From: Halobacillus ihumii
Lineage (GTDB): Bacteria; Bacillota; Bacilli; Bacillales; Halobacillaceae
Assembly: GCF_902726645.1 (NCBI RefSeq)
Contig: NZ_CACVAO010000001.1
Location: 806,001-870,000 of the forward strand
Direction: 5' to 3'
DNA length: 64,000 nt
Shown: positions 28,742-38,991 of the stretch, piece by piece
Layout of the letters: every line of letters starts with the position of its first letter
How positions within the stretch are numbered: the first letter of the stretch is position 1
Position numbers and translations under genes: made by a program
The notes under the pieces: generated by a model
Told to the model about the DNA's origin: nothing
The model's database searches: none
The model's input: only the letters and a program-made list of their open reading frames with translations

Positions 28742-29896
28742 TTAGATGAACTTATTGAAAAGGTCGACTATGCTTAAACCAATACTAACAAATAAATTTG
28801 GCAAATGGCTTTGAATAGGTAATCCCAACGCTGTATGAGGGGCAGATTGGGCCTTGGCATCTTTTTCATTAGATGAAGCAGGGTCTTCTAGCTGAAAGGC
28901 AGCTAATACGTCTCCAGAATGATTGGTGATCTCCAATACTCCTCCAGATTTTATCTCTTCAACTGGCTGTTCATCTTTAGAGTGAGTATAGTAAAGGTTT
29001 TTCCGGACAATATACTCTTCTCCATCTACTTTATAGGAAGACCCTTTTGGAATACTGGAAGTTTGAAAGTTTTCAAATCCAAAATTCAGCAGTTTGATGG
29101 TATCATTATAGGCCCCTCTATGGGCATTGCTGTTTAAGGTAATGATGATTAAGCTAGTATTATCTTTCTTTGCCGTAGTAGCTAACGTAAAGCCGGACTG
29201 GTTGACGTACCCTGTTTTTCCACCGGTAATTACCTTATCATAAGGTCTCTGTCTCATTAATTTATGATGAGTATAAAGAGTTGTATCCCATGCGGCACCA
29301 TCCCATTTCAGCTTTTTGGTGCCAAAAATCTTTTTAAACACCTCATTTTTCATGGCATATTTTGTGATTTTCGCTAAATCCTCAGCTGTGGTGACATGTT
29401 CAAGATTAAATAAGCCATGCGGATTTTCAAAATGGGTATTGCTTACGCCGATTTCTGTTCTTAAATAGTTATTTAACTCCTCAGCAAATTTCTCTACACT
29501 GCCACTTACATGTTCAGCAATCGCCACACCGGCGTCATTGCCCGAATTAATTAGCAGGCCTTGAAGAAGTTTCTTTATTGTCACTCGTTCCCCTTCTTCT
29601 AAATATACCCGTGTGCCTTCGGTATGTCTGGCATTGCTGCTCACTGTTGCAACCTCATCCAAATCTGCGTTTTCAATCGTATAAATCGCTGTGGCAATCT
29701 TAGTTAAACTAGCTGGATACATTTCTTTTGCAGCATTCTTTCTATAAAGCACTTCACCTGATTTCGAATCCATTACGATAGCTGCTTCACTTTTTAGTTC
29801 AGGGGGAGATGGAGTATCCGTTTCGCCAAAAACGGTTGGGACGATGAACACTTGTAAGATTATAAGGGCGGTCCCAATAGCCACTATTTTCTTCAT
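28742..29896 (-). CDS. D-alanyl-D-alanine carboxypeptidase (PBP5/DacF type)
   Basis: The 384-residue low-molecular-weight penicillin-binding protein has an N-terminal signal peptide. Its active-site triad is SLTK (S63, K66), SGN (118-120) and KTG (227-229). A beta domain of the PBP5 C-terminal type follows, with a C-terminal hydrophobic/amphipathic anchor (FVSIGLSIVDLFNKFI). It removes the terminal D-Ala from peptidoglycan pentapeptides. DacF and DacA/DacB types share these motifs; I cannot assign which. AGGGGAGA precedes the ATG. It is a single gene facing the nitronate monooxygenase gene. Confidence 0.92.
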   Translation of the reverse strand: MKKIVAIGTALIILQVFIVPTVFGETDTPSPPELKSEAAIVMDSKSGEVLYRKNAAKEMYPASLTKIATAIYTIENADLDEVATVSSNARHTEGTRVYLEEGERVTIKKLLQGLLINSGNDAGVAIAEHVSGSVEKFAEELNNYLRTEIGVSNTHFENPHGLFNLEHVTTAEDLAKITKYAMKNEVFKKIFGTKKLKWDGAAWDTTLYTHHKLMRQRPYDKVITGGKTGYVNQSGFTLATTAKKDNTSLIIITLNSNAHRGAYNDTIKLLNFGFENFQTSSIPKGSSYKVDGEEYIVRKNLYYTHSKDEQPVEEIKSGGVLEITNHSGDVLAAFQLEDPASSNEKDAKAQSAPHTALGLPIQSHLPNLFVSIGLSIVDLFNKFI

Positions 29897-30004
29897 GTTA
29901 TTCTCTCCCCTTTCTGTAAAAATAACTTCACTAAACAGGTATCCCCAATATCATATAAAGCTATAATGATCTCACAAATATTGGGATAAACGTGTACTTG
30001 CGAA

Positions 30005-30041
30005 AAATGCACACCATGTCTTTGGAAGACCATGGTGTGCA
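30005..30041 (-). terminator. Intrinsic terminator of the ftsEX-M23 operon
   Basis: An 11-bp perfect outer stem (TGCACACCATG with CATGGTGTGCA) with inner GTC/GAC; the minus strand continues TTTTTCGC. Confidence 0.92.
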
Positions 30042-30059
30042 CAAGTTCATTTGTAAAAA

Positions 30060-31460
30060 TTAAAAGTTTACATGGTTTCTTGGATTTACAGCATTACTCT
30101 TCGAAGCATTCCAAGGTCCTTCATGGATTTCAAAATGCAAGTGTGGTCCAGTTGAATTACCAGTAGACCCCATTAATCCTAGAGTAGTTCCCTGACTTAC
30201 AGATTGCCCTGTACTGACATTACGGTTCTGCATATGGGCATAAACCGTTGTGTAAACTTGACCATTAATATAGTGTGTTAGGAAAACAACATTTCCATAA
30301 CTTGAAGAATAATAGGAACGTAATACTGTTCCTGAAGCTGCTGCTACTACCGGTCTGCCGTTTCCGCCAATGTCAATTCCAGGGTGACTGCCTCCCCAAC
30401 GGGCTCCAAACTCTGAAGTAACAGATCCACTGGCAGGTCGAATAAACTTACCACTTGCTGACGGAATGGAAACGGGTGCTGGAGCAGATGAACTGCTTAC
30501 ACTGGCACTCGCGCTGGTACTACCGGAACTGTCAGATTCCGACTCAGCTTCCTCTGCTGCAGCCTGGCGCTGTCTTTCCAGCTCTTTCTGTCTTTCAATT
30601 TCAGCTTTGATCTGAGCACGATTTTCTTTTGCATTTTGAATCGCTTGTTGGATCGTAGCTTCCTGATTACTCAAAATAGCTTGTTCTTCCTCAAGTTCCA
30701 TCTTATGTTTGTGAAGCTGTTCATTTTGGATTTCAAGCTCTTCCATAAGCTCTTTCTTTTCTGCTAACTTAGCATCAAGATCTGCTTTAATAGCTTCTAA
30801 TTCTTGCTTTTGTTCTTCTAGTTTTTGCTTTTGCTGTTCTAATTCTTTCTTTCTTTCTTCTACTTCAATTTTCTTTTCTTCTAAAAGTTTCTTATCTGCC
30901 ATATGTTTATCAAGAATGTCTTTATCCTGATCCATAATTGTTGTCACTGCAGATGCACGGTCAATCAAATCCCCGAAGTTTTGAGCACCCATTAAAACTT
31001 CCAAGTACTTAACATCCCCGCCGCTTTGCTGCATGGCACGTAAGCGTTTAGTTAGAAGCTGTTCTCTTTTTTCAATCCGTTTTTTGAGGACTTTAATTTC
31101 CTCTTCCAGCTTTTTAATTTCTGCTTCGTTTTTCTTGATCGCTTCTTCGTTTTCTTTAATTTCTTTTTCTTTCGTACGAAGCTGTTCCTGAATATCTGTT
31201 AATTCTTGATCAAGAGAAGCCATTTGTGATTCAGTTTCTGCTTGTTCTTCTTCATTTTCTTCAATCTTTTCTTTTGTTTCATTTGCTTTCTCAGAAATAT
31301 TTCCCTGTTTTTCATTTACATTTCCTTGTTCTTCTTCAAGGTCACTTAGCTTGTCCTTTACGTTATCGAGTTCTGAATTTGCCTCTACGCTTCCAGTTGA
31401 AGTCAGCAGAGAACCTAATACGAATAAAAAGGCAAGTAAGACTATGTTTAGTTTCTTCAT
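30060..31460 (-). CDS. Coiled-coil M23 murein endopeptidase, EnvC-like
   Basis: The 466-residue protein has a signal peptide (residues ~1-28), a long charged coiled coil (about 30-300, rich in E, K and Q heptads), a Ser/Ala-rich linker, and a C-terminal LytM/M23 zinc domain. The zinc ligands are visible as H359 and D363 in SHPGIDIG and H442 in HLHFE. Such enzymes cut peptidoglycan cross-links. The gene lies 29 bases after ftsX, so it is probably the hydrolase controlled by FtsEX through the coiled coil, as EnvC is in E. coli. In B. subtilis FtsEX instead activates CwlO, a differently built NlpC/P60 enzyme. The ATG at 31460 is chosen, with GGGGA upstream. Confidence 0.9.
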   Translation of the reverse strand: MKKLNIVLLAFLFVLGSLLTSTGSVEANSELDNVKDKLSDLEEEQGNVNEKQGNISEKANETKEKIEENEEEQAETESQMASLDQELTDIQEQLRTKEKEIKENEEAIKKNEAEIKKLEEEIKVLKKRIEKREQLLTKRLRAMQQSGGDVKYLEVLMGAQNFGDLIDRASAVTTIMDQDKDILDKHMADKKLLEEKKIEVEERKKELEQQKQKLEEQKQELEAIKADLDAKLAEKKELMEELEIQNEQLHKHKMELEEEQAILSNQEATIQQAIQNAKENRAQIKAEIERQKELERQRQAAAEEAESESDSSGSTSASASVSSSSAPAPVSIPSASGKFIRPASGSVTSEFGARWGGSHPGIDIGGNGRPVVAAASGTVLRSYYSSSYGNVVFLTHYINGQVYTTVYAHMQNRNVSTGQSVSQGTTLGLMGSTGNSTGPHLHFEIHEGPWNASKSNAVNPRNHVNF

Positions 31461-31489
31461 CAAAATTCTTTCCCCTCTCCCCAGTGGTC

Positions 31490-32383
31490 CTAGACTTTTA
31501 AGAATTTACGAACACTCATCACGCTTCCCCAAACGCCAATGAAGGCCCCGATTGCCAGTATGATCCCCGAGAGCTGCAAGGCAAATGGGTAGAAAGGCAG
31601 CAGTTCAATAAATTCAAATTTAATGTTATCTCGTAAGTTGTAGTAGAGATAATAGTAGCCTGTTACAACCGCAGCAATTGGAATAATCGATCCAAGGACT
31701 CCTAGCAGCAGACCTTCTATGAAAAACGGCCAGCGAATAAAGCCATTTGTAGCTCCTACTAGTTTCATAATTCCAATTTCCTTACGGCGAGCAATAATTG
31801 TGATTTTAATTGTATTTGAAATGAGGAAAATGGCGGTAAAGACAAGTCCAATAATTAAGGCAAGTCCTATCGTTCTTGCATATTTGTTGAACTGGAAGAT
31901 TTGCTGAACGACTTCTTCCCCGTAGTCTACCTGGTAGACGTAATCCATTTTCTCAATTTTTTCAGCTATATCAACGGTATCGATTGGATCTTTTGGTTTA
32001 ATGATAAAGGCATCATTCAAAGGATTGCTTTGTTTAAACAGTTCAAAAGCTTGTCCCTTTTCACCAAGACTATCAATCAATTGGTTTAGTTCTTCCTCTT
32101 TTGAGGAAAAATTAATAGAGCCAACCTCAGATATATCTTCAATTTCTTCTCTCAAGTTATTGATTTGTTCTTCTGAGGCCGTCAAGTCAAGCAGTACTTT
32201 CACTTCTACATCTTCTTCCACATTCGATGCAATTTCGTTCAAATTGAGCATCAGTGCGAGAAAGACTCCGACGAGCAGTAAAGTTGTCGTCACAGCACCG
32301 ATGGCTGAAACTGTCATCCATCCGTTACGCCAAACACTTTTACTTCCTTCACGTGTGTGTCTGCCAAGGGTCCTAAATTTCAT
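31490..32383 (-). CDS. ftsX: Cell division ABC transporter permease FtsX
   Basis: The 297-residue protein begins MKFRTLGRHTREG, nearly the same as B. subtilis FtsX. It has four membrane helices: one near residues 25-48 and three after about 170. A large extracellular loop lies between the first two. FtsX transmits FtsE ATPase state to a wall hydrolase outside. I use the ATG at 32383 with GGGGGG nine bases upstream; longer readings are upstream extensions within ftsE. It overlaps the end of ftsE by 11 bases. Confidence 0.95.
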   Translation of the reverse strand: MKFRTLGRHTREGSKSVWRNGWMTVSAIGAVTTTLLLVGVFLALMLNLNEIASNVEEDVEVKVLLDLTASEEQINNLREEIEDISEVGSINFSSKEEELNQLIDSLGEKGQAFELFKQSNPLNDAFIIKPKDPIDTVDIAEKIEKMDYVYQVDYGEEVVQQIFQFNKYARTIGLALIIGLVFTAIFLISNTIKITIIARRKEIGIMKLVGATNGFIRWPFFIEGLLLGVLGSIIPIAAVVTGYYYLYYNLRDNIKFEFIELLPFYPFALQLSGIILAIGAFIGVWGSVMSVRKFLKV

Positions 32384-33059
32384 AACCATATTCCCCCCGT
32401 GCTTCATCACGCACAATTTGGCCATCTTCAATAGCAATTACACGCTTACGGATTGTGTTGACGATTTCCTGACTATGTGTAGCCATTAAAACGGTAGTAC
32501 CTCTGGAATTTATTTCTTCAAGAATATGCATAATTTCCCATGACGTATCAGGATCGAGGTTTCCCGTAGGTTCATCAGCAATCAGCAGCTGAGGATGATT
32601 CACAATAGCGCGTGCAATGGAAACTCTCTGTTGTTCCCCGCCTGACAGTTCATCAGGGATAAAGCGTGCTTTATTTTTCAAACGAACTTGATCTAAAACA
32701 TCCATAACCCGACGTCGAATTTGGTTTGGAGATTCTTCGATAACCTCTAAAGCAAATGCGACGTTTTCATAGACTGTTAATCTAGGAAGCAGGCGGAAAT
32801 CCTGATATACAACCCCGATATTACGTCGTAAGTGTGGTACTCTCCGCTCTTTAATAGTTGCTAAATTATAATCATTAATAACAATTGATCCCTTGCTAGG
32901 TTTTTCTTCACGGAACATTAACTTTATAAAAGTTGACTTCCCTGCACCACTTGGACCAACAATATAAACAAATTCTCCTTGAGCAATATGTACATCGACG
33001 CCGTTTAGGGCCGTAACACCATTAGGATAAGTCTTGTAGACTCCCTTCATATCTATCAT
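32373..33059 (-). CDS. ftsE: Cell division ABC transporter ATP-binding protein FtsE
   Basis: The 228-residue ATPase begins MIDMKGVYKTYPNG and has Walker A GPSGAGKS (35-42), signature LSGGEQQR, Walker B LLIADEPTGNLDP and the switch histidine in MATHSQEIV. It is the cytoplasmic partner of FtsX. It is the first gene of ftsE-ftsX-M23. In B. subtilis the upstream neighbour is cccB, as here, but here the 381-base gap between them contains an extended -10 promoter and little else. Confidence 0.97.
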   Translation of the reverse strand: MIDMKGVYKTYPNGVTALNGVDVHIAQGEFVYIVGPSGAGKSTFIKLMFREEKPSKGSIVINDYNLATIKERRVPHLRRNIGVVYQDFRLLPRLTVYENVAFALEVIEESPNQIRRRVMDVLDQVRLKNKARFIPDELSGGEQQRVSIARAIVNHPQLLIADEPTGNLDPDTSWEIMHILEEINSRGTTVLMATHSQEIVNTIRKRVIAIEDGQIVRDEARGEYGYEI

Positions 33060-33145
33060 ATTTCTATCACCTTAACTCCTTAATTGATGTAAATCTAGGA
33101 TGCGTTCCCTTCAGCTTTTAAACGAAAAGTCACAAGTCCTCATTC

Positions 33146-33154
33146 ATTATAACA
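33146..33154 (-). promoter_or_regulatory. Extended -10 promoter element for ftsE
   Basis: TGTTATAAT on the minus strand gives a TGn extension and a perfect TATAAT about 87 bases before ftsE. No good -35 is seen at 17 bases, which extended -10 promoters tolerate. Confidence 0.5.
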
Positions 33155-33395
33155 TCTTAATTCGATTTTTTTAGACATAAAATTATTACATTTATATTTC
33201 AAGAATGTAATCATATTGCTAATATTCGTCATAACTTTTAAAAACCCTGCCGACTTTTGTAGAAACCAATTCTTATAAGATAGCTATAATCAAAGATAGA
33301 AAAAATCATTTTTCTTAATAGGGAATTCTTTCAATCACCTATTAGAGAAACGATAAAATTAAAAAAAACGCCTGTCGATACTTCCTTTCTCACAC

Positions 33396-33426
33396 AAAAA
33401 AACCCGGCTGATCAATCAGCCGGGTT
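33396..33426 (-). terminator. Intrinsic terminator of cccB
   Basis: An 11-bp perfect stem AACCCGGCTGA/TCAGCCGGGTT with a 4-base loop, followed on the minus strand by TTTTTTG. Confidence 0.93.
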
Positions 33427-33440
33427 GGTGGTAAGTATCA

Positions 33441-33806
33441 CTATTTTTTGTTAGCTAACCATTTAGCTAAGTTTTGTACGTTTTCTACATTACCGCCTTG
33501 TGGTGGCATTTGCCCTTTACCATTCTTAATGATGTCAGCAATTTCATCTGCGGAATACTTTGAACCAATTTCCTGTAAATTTGGTCCTACAGCACCAGAA
33601 AGATCTCCGCCATGGCAGCTTGCACAGGTTTGCTCGTAAGCTTGTTCTGCTGCTTGTACATTTACTTCTGAGTTAGCTTTTTCTTCAGTTGATGAACCGC
33701 CATTGTTTCCTTCACCGGAGTCGGCTCCTTCCTCACCGCCGCCTCCGCCGCAAGCGGCTAACACTAAAGCTGTTCCAAATAATACAGTTAGTAATTTCTT
33801 TTTCAA
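33441..33806 (-). CDS. cccB: Membrane-anchored cytochrome c-551 lipoprotein
   Basis: The 121-residue protein has a lipoprotein signal with lipobox ending at C19 (VLAAC), a flexible Gly/Glu/Ser linker, and a small c-type cytochrome domain. The domain has the heme site CASCH (C61, C64, H65) and a likely axial M100 in GQMPPQGG. It is an electron carrier on the outer face of the membrane. Placement next to ftsE matches cccB of B. subtilis. Lgt at 2.9 kb would lipidate it. Confidence 0.93.
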   Translation of the reverse strand: MKKKLLTVLFGTALVLAACGGGGGEEGADSGEGNNGGSSTEEKANSEVNVQAAEQAYEQTCASCHGGDLSGAVGPNLQEIGSKYSADEIADIIKNGKGQMPPQGGNVENVQNLAKWLANKK

Positions 33807-33850
33807 TGTTGTACCTCCTCATAGACAAAATTAGTCATGATAGTATGTAG

Positions 33851-33930
33851 TATTACCCAATGTTTGTTATTTAAAACCCAAAACCTGTTCCAATATCATG
33901 ATGGTCTTATCAAACCAAGCTTGGGTAATA
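33851..33930. repeat. Separated inverted repeat upstream of cccB
   Basis: TATTACCCAA (33851-33860) and TTGGGTAATA (33921-33930) are exact reverse complements 60 bases apart, in the spacer between gtaB and cccB. This could be a paired operator or a long hairpin; neither is proven. Confidence 0.5.
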
Positions 33931-33957
33931 CCTCTTCTTGATTTAGCATGCCCCTGC

Positions 33958-34839
33958 TTAATGTTTTGATGCTTCTGCGTTCTCAACAATTTCATAAATA
34001 GCTGACAGCACATCATCATGCATATCTGAGCGCTCAAGCGCCATGGCAATTGTAGTTTTAATAAACCCTAACTGGTCACCTACATCATAGCGGTCTCCTT
34101 CAAACTCATACCCATACACTGGCTTTGTGGCATTCAGCCTTTCAATCGCGTCTGTCAGTTGGATTTCGCCACCTGCTCCTTCTCCTTGATTATCAAGAAG
34201 TTCCATAATCTCTGGCGTTAAAATATATCGGCCCATGATGGCTAAACGTGAAGGTGCTTCTCCTGGAGCCGGTTTCTCAACAAAGTGTTCTACTTGATAG
34301 CGGCGTCCATTTTGATCTTTAGGGGAAATGATACCATACCTTGAGGTTTCCTCTTCTGGTACTTGTTTTACACCGATAATGGAAGCGTCCGTTTCTTCGT
34401 ATTGATTGATCAGCTGCTTCAGGCAAGGCTCGTCTGAACGAACAATATCATCTCCTAGCAAAACAGCAAAAGGCTCATTGCCAATAAATTTCCTGGCACA
34501 CCAGACAGCATGTCCAAGACCTTTTGGTTCTTTTTGCCGAATGTAATGGATATCAACCGAACCAGGTCGTTTCACTCTTTCCAGTAAGTCTAACTTTCCC
34601 TTTTTATACAAGTTATCTTCAAGCTCAAACGCATGGTCAAAATGGTCTTCAATCGCACGCTTTCCTTTTCCTGTCACAATAATAATATCCTCAATACCCG
34701 AGGCAATAGCTTCTTCAACGATGTATTGAATTGTCGGTTTATCCACGATCGGGAGCATTTCTTTCGGCATAGCTTTAGTAGCTGGAAGGAATCGTGTTCC
34801 AAGACCAGCAGCCGGAATAATCGCCTTTTTCACATTCAT
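33958..34839 (-). CDS. gtaB: UTP-glucose-1-phosphate uridylyltransferase
   Basis: The 293-residue nucleotidyltransferase begins [35 protein letters not shown], the classic GalU/GtaB N-terminal signature. The uracil- and sugar-binding segments LGDDIVRS and [15 protein letters not shown] are present. It makes UDP-glucose for teichoic acid glycosylation, glycolipids and osmoprotectant sugars. It is a single-gene unit. Downstream is the inverted-repeat spacer before cccB, and upstream is the MITE-like element B. Confidence 0.96.
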   Translation of the reverse strand: MNVKKAIIPAAGLGTRFLPATKAMPKEMLPIVDKPTIQYIVEEAIASGIEDIIIVTGKGKRAIEDHFDHAFELEDNLYKKGKLDLLERVKRPGSVDIHYIRQKEPKGLGHAVWCARKFIGNEPFAVLLGDDIVRSDEPCLKQLINQYEETDASIIGVKQVPEEETSRYGIISPKDQNGRRYQVEHFVEKPAPGEAPSRLAIMGRYILTPEIMELLDNQGEGAGGEIQLTDAIERLNATKPVYGYEFEGDRYDVGDQLGFIKTTIAMALERSDMHDDVLSAIYEIVENAEASKH

Positions 34840-34938
34840 GGTGAATACCGCCCTTCATATAGATAGCTGTTCATGATTAGAATAGCAAATTTCTCCAAAA
34901 AAACACAGTACACCATCTGTGCCGTCTTCAATATATAA

Positions 34939-35290
34939 GAGGATGGGACGAAACTGTGTTAAGCATAAAATAATCCGAACGATTTTAATGGAAATCAACT
35001 CGGATTATTTAGGTATCTAGAAAAGGATCTCAACCATCGCTCCGTCAAAATACTCCGCTTTCCGCGGCCCTCGCGAGTAGTGGGGTCGTTCGATGTTGGC
35101 AAAGGACGTGCCGAACTTAATCGAACTTCCTTTTTACTGCCTCCTTGTGCAGGCACACTTCGGGACCACACCTAGGCCTTTCCTCCCGCAGGAGTCTACG
35201 TATTTTGACTACGCTAATGATCTGCGTTTATACTATTCAAATTTTTACCGTTCGCTATTTGACATCACTGCTTTACATATTCTCAGCTTC
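34939..35290. mobile_element. MITE-like intergenic element, copy B (inverted)
   Basis: Inverted relative to copies A and C. The left end GAGGATGGGACGAAAC matches the shared inverted end, followed by the AATAATCCGA...TCGGATTATT hairpin. The right end is degenerate (TTCTCAGCTTC). The centre differs: the shared GGAGTCTACGTATTTTGAC and CGCTCCGTCAAAATAC flanks enclose a longer core. It ends eight bases from the prfB stop codon and takes up most of the 458-base gtaB-prfB gap. Confidence 0.7.
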
Positions 35291-35297
35291 TATGTGG

Positions 35298-36399
35298 TTA
35301 ATCCATTTGAGAACGTAAATAAGCATTGATGAATTTATCGAGTTCTCCATCCATGACACCTTGGGTATTGCCCACATCCAAATTGGTTCGATGATCTTTT
35401 ACCATCGAGTACGGATGGAACACATAGGAACGGATCTGACTGCCCCAACCAATTTCTTTCTGTTCGCCACGGATATCATCAATCTCAGCCTGCTGACGTT
35501 CAATCTCAAGTTGGTAAAGCTTCGACTTGAGCATTTTCATAGCCTGTTCCCGGTTTTTAATTTGGGAACGTTCAGACTGACATGTGACCACAGTATTAGT
35601 AGGCGTATGGGTGATTCTCACAGCGGAATCAGTTGTATTAACGTGCTGTCCGCCAGCCCCGCTTGAGCGGTAAGTATCAATTTTCAGATCTTCAGTGCGT
35701 ACGTCAATTTCAACTTCATCATTAAATTCAGGCATAACTTCACACGAAACAAACGATGTATGTCGACGCCCGGATGAGTCAAAGGGGGAAATCCGTACAA
35801 GTCGATGAACCCCTTTTTCTGCTTTTAAATAACCGTAGGCGTTATGACCTTTAATGAGCAGCGTAACACTTTTCACGCCTGCTTCATCCCCCGCAAGATA
35901 GTCCATAGTTTGGACGGAAAAACCTTTCTTTTCTGCCCATCTCGTGTACATACGCAGCAACATGCTTGCCCAGTCCTGTGATTCGGTACCCCCGGCGCCC
36001 GGATGTAATTCAAGGATGGCATTATTCTTATCATAAGGCTCACTTAACAAAATATTAAGCTCGAACTGGTCCAGATCGCTGACGAGTTTCTCAACTTGCT
36101 CCTCAAGTTCTGACCGAAGATCTTCATCCTCTTCTTCCTTCACGAGCTCGTAGGATACTTCCAGGTTTTCGTGTGTTTCTTCATGATCTTCCAAGGTGTG
36201 AACTAACCCCTTCAGACCATTTACTTCATTAATTACTTGTTGAGCTGTATCCTGATCATCCCAAAAGCCAGGCTCAGTCATTTGCTCTTCAAGTTCAGCG
36301 ATGCGAGTCTTTTTTTGGTCGGCGTCAAAGAGACCCCCTAAAGTCCGCTAGCTGTTTAGCTGTATTGTCTAATTCATGGCGAATTTCTGCCATATCCAT
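35298..36399 (-). CDS. prfB: Peptide chain release factor 2 (with programmed +1 frameshift)
   Basis: RF2 reads UAA and UGA stop codons. The body (from MTEPGFWDD on) has the GGQ loop in [10 protein letters not shown] and the RF2-type SPF codon-recognition motif ([11 protein letters not shown]). The first 24 codons, from the ATG at 36399 ([12 protein letters not shown]), lie in another frame and end at an in-frame TGA at 36327-36325. Reading past it needs a +1 shift at CTT-TGA-C. GAGGAG lies eight bases before the ATG. The total is about 366 residues, as expected. secA lies just upstream on the same strand, as in B. subtilis. Confidence 0.96.
36325..36339 (-). promoter_or_regulatory. RF2 programmed frameshift site
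   Basis: AGGGGGTCTCTTTGA on the minus strand: a Shine-Dalgarno-like AGGGGG, a slippery CTT, and the in-frame TGA followed by C. This is the classic autoregulatory signal by which low RF2 allows +1 slippage. Confidence 0.95.
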
Positions 36400-36474
36400 C
36401 ACAATCACTCCTCTTACTGTTCGTTTTACACAAGGCAAGACACCCTCACTTGAAGAGAGTGCCTCAGCTCTTTA

Positions 36475-38991
36475 TTACTTGCCATGACAGTTTTTATACT
36501 TCTTGCCGCTTCCACATGGACAAGGATCATTTCGACCCACGGTATCCTTCTTCACGAAGGGCTTTTTCTTCTTACTTTCCTTATCCTCACCACTTGAGCC
36601 GGAAACGGCTTTCGCTCCTTCTGCCACTTCCTGGCGCTGCAAGTTATTTCTGATTTGAGCTTTCATAACATAACGGGCGACTTCTTCATCAATGGATTTG
36701 ACCATTTTCTCGAACATGCTATAGCCTTCAAATTGATATTCACGCAATGGGTCGTTCTGACCGTAGGCTCGCAAGTGAATTCCTTGACGAAGTTGATCCA
36801 TTTGGTCTATATGGTCCATCCATTTCTGGTCAACAGTACGAAGCAAGATTACTTTTTCAAATTCACGCATTTGTTCTGCTGAGAGTTCTTCTTCCTTCTC
36901 ATTGTAGCGCATCTTCACTTTATCGAGGATCAGTTCCTGCATTTCTTCAGGTTCTTTACCTTTCAAGTCTCCTGCTGTGATGTCCCCTTCTTCCAATAAG
37001 TTAGCTCGTACATATTCAACGATTGAATCAAGCTCCCAATTCTCGTCTTCATCATCTGCCGTATGAACTTGAACAGTTTCGGCTACTGTACGTTCTATCA
37101 TTTGTTCAATGATCTCACGCAAGCCTTCTGAATTCAGTACATCAAAGCGCTGTTTATAGATAACTTCACGCTGCTGACGCAGGACGTCATCATAAGAAAG
37201 GACCGTTTTACGAGCGTCAAAGTTGTTACCTTCCACACGTTTTTGAGCGGACTCAACAGCACGAGAAATCATTTTACTCTCAATCGGCTGTGAATCATCC
37301 ATCCCCAGTCGTTCCATCATGCTGCGCATATTGTCAGAAGCGAAACGACGCATTAATTCATCGTCTGTAGCCAGGTAGAATTGGGACATTCCAGGGTCTC
37401 CCTGACGACCGGAACGACCACGCAGCTGGTTATCAATCCGTCGTGATTCATGACGCTCTGTCCCAATAACCGCTAGACCGCCGGCTTCAACAACGCCTTC
37501 TCCCAGTTTAATATCCGTACCACGTCCCGCCATGTTGGTGGCAATGGTTACCGCACTCTTCTGACCGGCATTCTCAATGATCTCAGCTTCACGGAAGTGG
37601 TTCTTCGCGTTTAACACATTGTGAGGCACCTTAGCTTTTGTTAAATAGCGGGAAATAATTTCAGACGTCTCAACAGCTACTGTACCTACAAGCACAGGCT
37701 GGCCATTCTGATAACGTTCTTTAATATCTTCTACAACAGCACGGAACTTACCATCCATTGTTTTATAAACAAGGTCAGCTTTATCATCACGGACAATCGG
37801 TTTGTTCGTTGGAATGACCACAACCCGCATGTTATAAATGTTCAGGAATTCCTCTTCTTCCGTTTTCGCCGTACCCGTCATACCGGACAGCTTTTCATAC
37901 ATTCGGAAGAGGTTCTGGAAGGTAATGGATGCCAGTGTCATACTCTCGTTTTGAATTTGCAAGCCTTCTTTAGCCTCAATGGACTGATGCAAGCCATCAC
38001 TATAACGACGGCCTTTCATCAGACGGCCGGTAAATTGGTCAACTATGACAACTTCACCTTCATCCACGACATAATCCGTGTCGCGGTGCATCGTTACATG
38101 GGCTTTCAAAGCCTGGTTGATATGATGAATCAACGACACATTTGATAAATCGAACAGGTTCTCAATCTTGAAAAAGCCTTCTGCTTTATTGATCCCCTCT
38201 TCCGTCAATTGAACATTTTTTGTTTTTTCATCATATGTGAAGTCTTCTTCCTTGCTAAGCAGACGCACGAAAGCATTTGCCGACTGATAAAGATCAGCTG
38301 ATTTAGATGCTGTCCCGGAAATAATCAATGGCGTTCTCGCCTCATCGATTAAAATTGAGTCTACTTCATCAATAATGGCAAAATGGAGCGGACGCTGAAC
38401 CATCTGCTCTTTATAAAGCACCATGTTATCGCGTAAATAATCAAAGCCGAATTCATTGTTTGTTCCATACGTAATGTCGGCAGCATACGCTTCACGTTTC
38501 TCGTCCTTAGACAAATCGTTGGTGTTTAAACCGACAGTCAGACCAAGGAATTTATACAGCTCGCCCATCTCTGTTGCGTCACGACTCGCTAAGTAATCGT
38601 TGACCGTAATAATATGGACACCTTTACCTGTAATCGCATTAAGATAAGCCGGCATCGTGGAAGCAAGGGTTTTACCTTCCCCTGTCTTCATCTCGGAAAT
38701 ATTCCCTTCGTGTAAAGCAACCCCGCCTATAAGCTGAACTGTAAACGGGCGCATATTAAGCACACGTTTTGAAGCTTCACGGACGACCGCAAAGGCTTCA
38801 ACTAACATAGCATCCAATTTTTCGCCTTTTTCATAACGTTGTTTGAATTCATTTGTTTTTTCTTTTAACCCATCGTCTGATAGTTTCTCCATATCAGATT
38901 CTAGGGCATCAATTTGCTCAGCGATCTTACCCAGTCGCTTGAGCTGACGTGTATTATCATCACCAAAAATTTTCTTTAAAGTTCCAAGCAT
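36475..38991 (-). CDS. secA: Preprotein translocase ATPase SecA
   Basis: SecA drives export through SecYEG. The 838-residue protein begins [19 protein letters not shown], with GAGGAG eight bases upstream (a longer in-frame start lacks support). Walker A lies in [12 protein letters not shown] and the DEVD box in [18 protein letters not shown]. The second nucleotide-binding half has [13 protein letters not shown]. The C terminus has the zinc site [12 protein letters not shown] for SecB/ribosome contact. It is followed by prfB. Confidence 0.98.
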   Translation of the reverse strand: MLGTLKKIFGDDNTRQLKRLGKIAEQIDALESDMEKLSDDGLKEKTNEFKQRYEKGEKLDAMLVEAFAVVREASKRVLNMRPFTVQLIGGVALHEGNISEMKTGEGKTLASTMPAYLNAITGKGVHIITVNDYLASRDATEMGELYKFLGLTVGLNTNDLSKDEKREAYAADITYGTNNEFGFDYLRDNMVLYKEQMVQRPLHFAIIDEVDSILIDEARTPLIISGTASKSADLYQSANAFVRLLSKEEDFTYDEKTKNVQLTEEGINKAEGFFKIENLFDLSNVSLIHHINQALKAHVTMHRDTDYVVDEGEVVIVDQFTGRLMKGRRYSDGLHQSIEAKEGLQIQNESMTLASITFQNLFRMYEKLSGMTGTAKTEEEEFLNIYNMRVVVIPTNKPIVRDDKADLVYKTMDGKFRAVVEDIKERYQNGQPVLVGTVAVETSEIISRYLTKAKVPHNVLNAKNHFREAEIIENAGQKSAVTIATNMAGRGTDIKLGEGVVEAGGLAVIGTERHESRRIDNQLRGRSGRQGDPGMSQFYLATDDELMRRFASDNMRSMMERLGMDDSQPIESKMISRAVESAQKRVEGNNFDARKTVLSYDDVLRQQREVIYKQRFDVLNSEGLREIIEQMIERTVAETVQVHTADDEDENWELDSIVEYVRANLLEEGDITAGDLKGKEPEEMQELILDKVKMRYNEKEEELSAEQMREFEKVILLRTVDQKWMDHIDQMDQLRQGIHLRAYGQNDPLREYQFEGYSMFEKMVKSIDEEVARYVMKAQIRNNLQRQEVAEGAKAVSGSSGEDKESKKKKPFVKKDTVGRNDPCPCGSGKKYKNCHGK

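Noticed and set aside
35093..35329. A 78-residue plus-strand frame near prfB
   Set aside because: It lies almost wholly within MITE-like copy B and runs into the end of prfB on the other strand; no coding signs.
36428..36472. Strong terminator between secA and prfB
   Set aside because: AGGCACTCTC...GAGGGTGTCT can form a stem with wobble pairs but lacks a T-run; secA-prfB read-through is expected.
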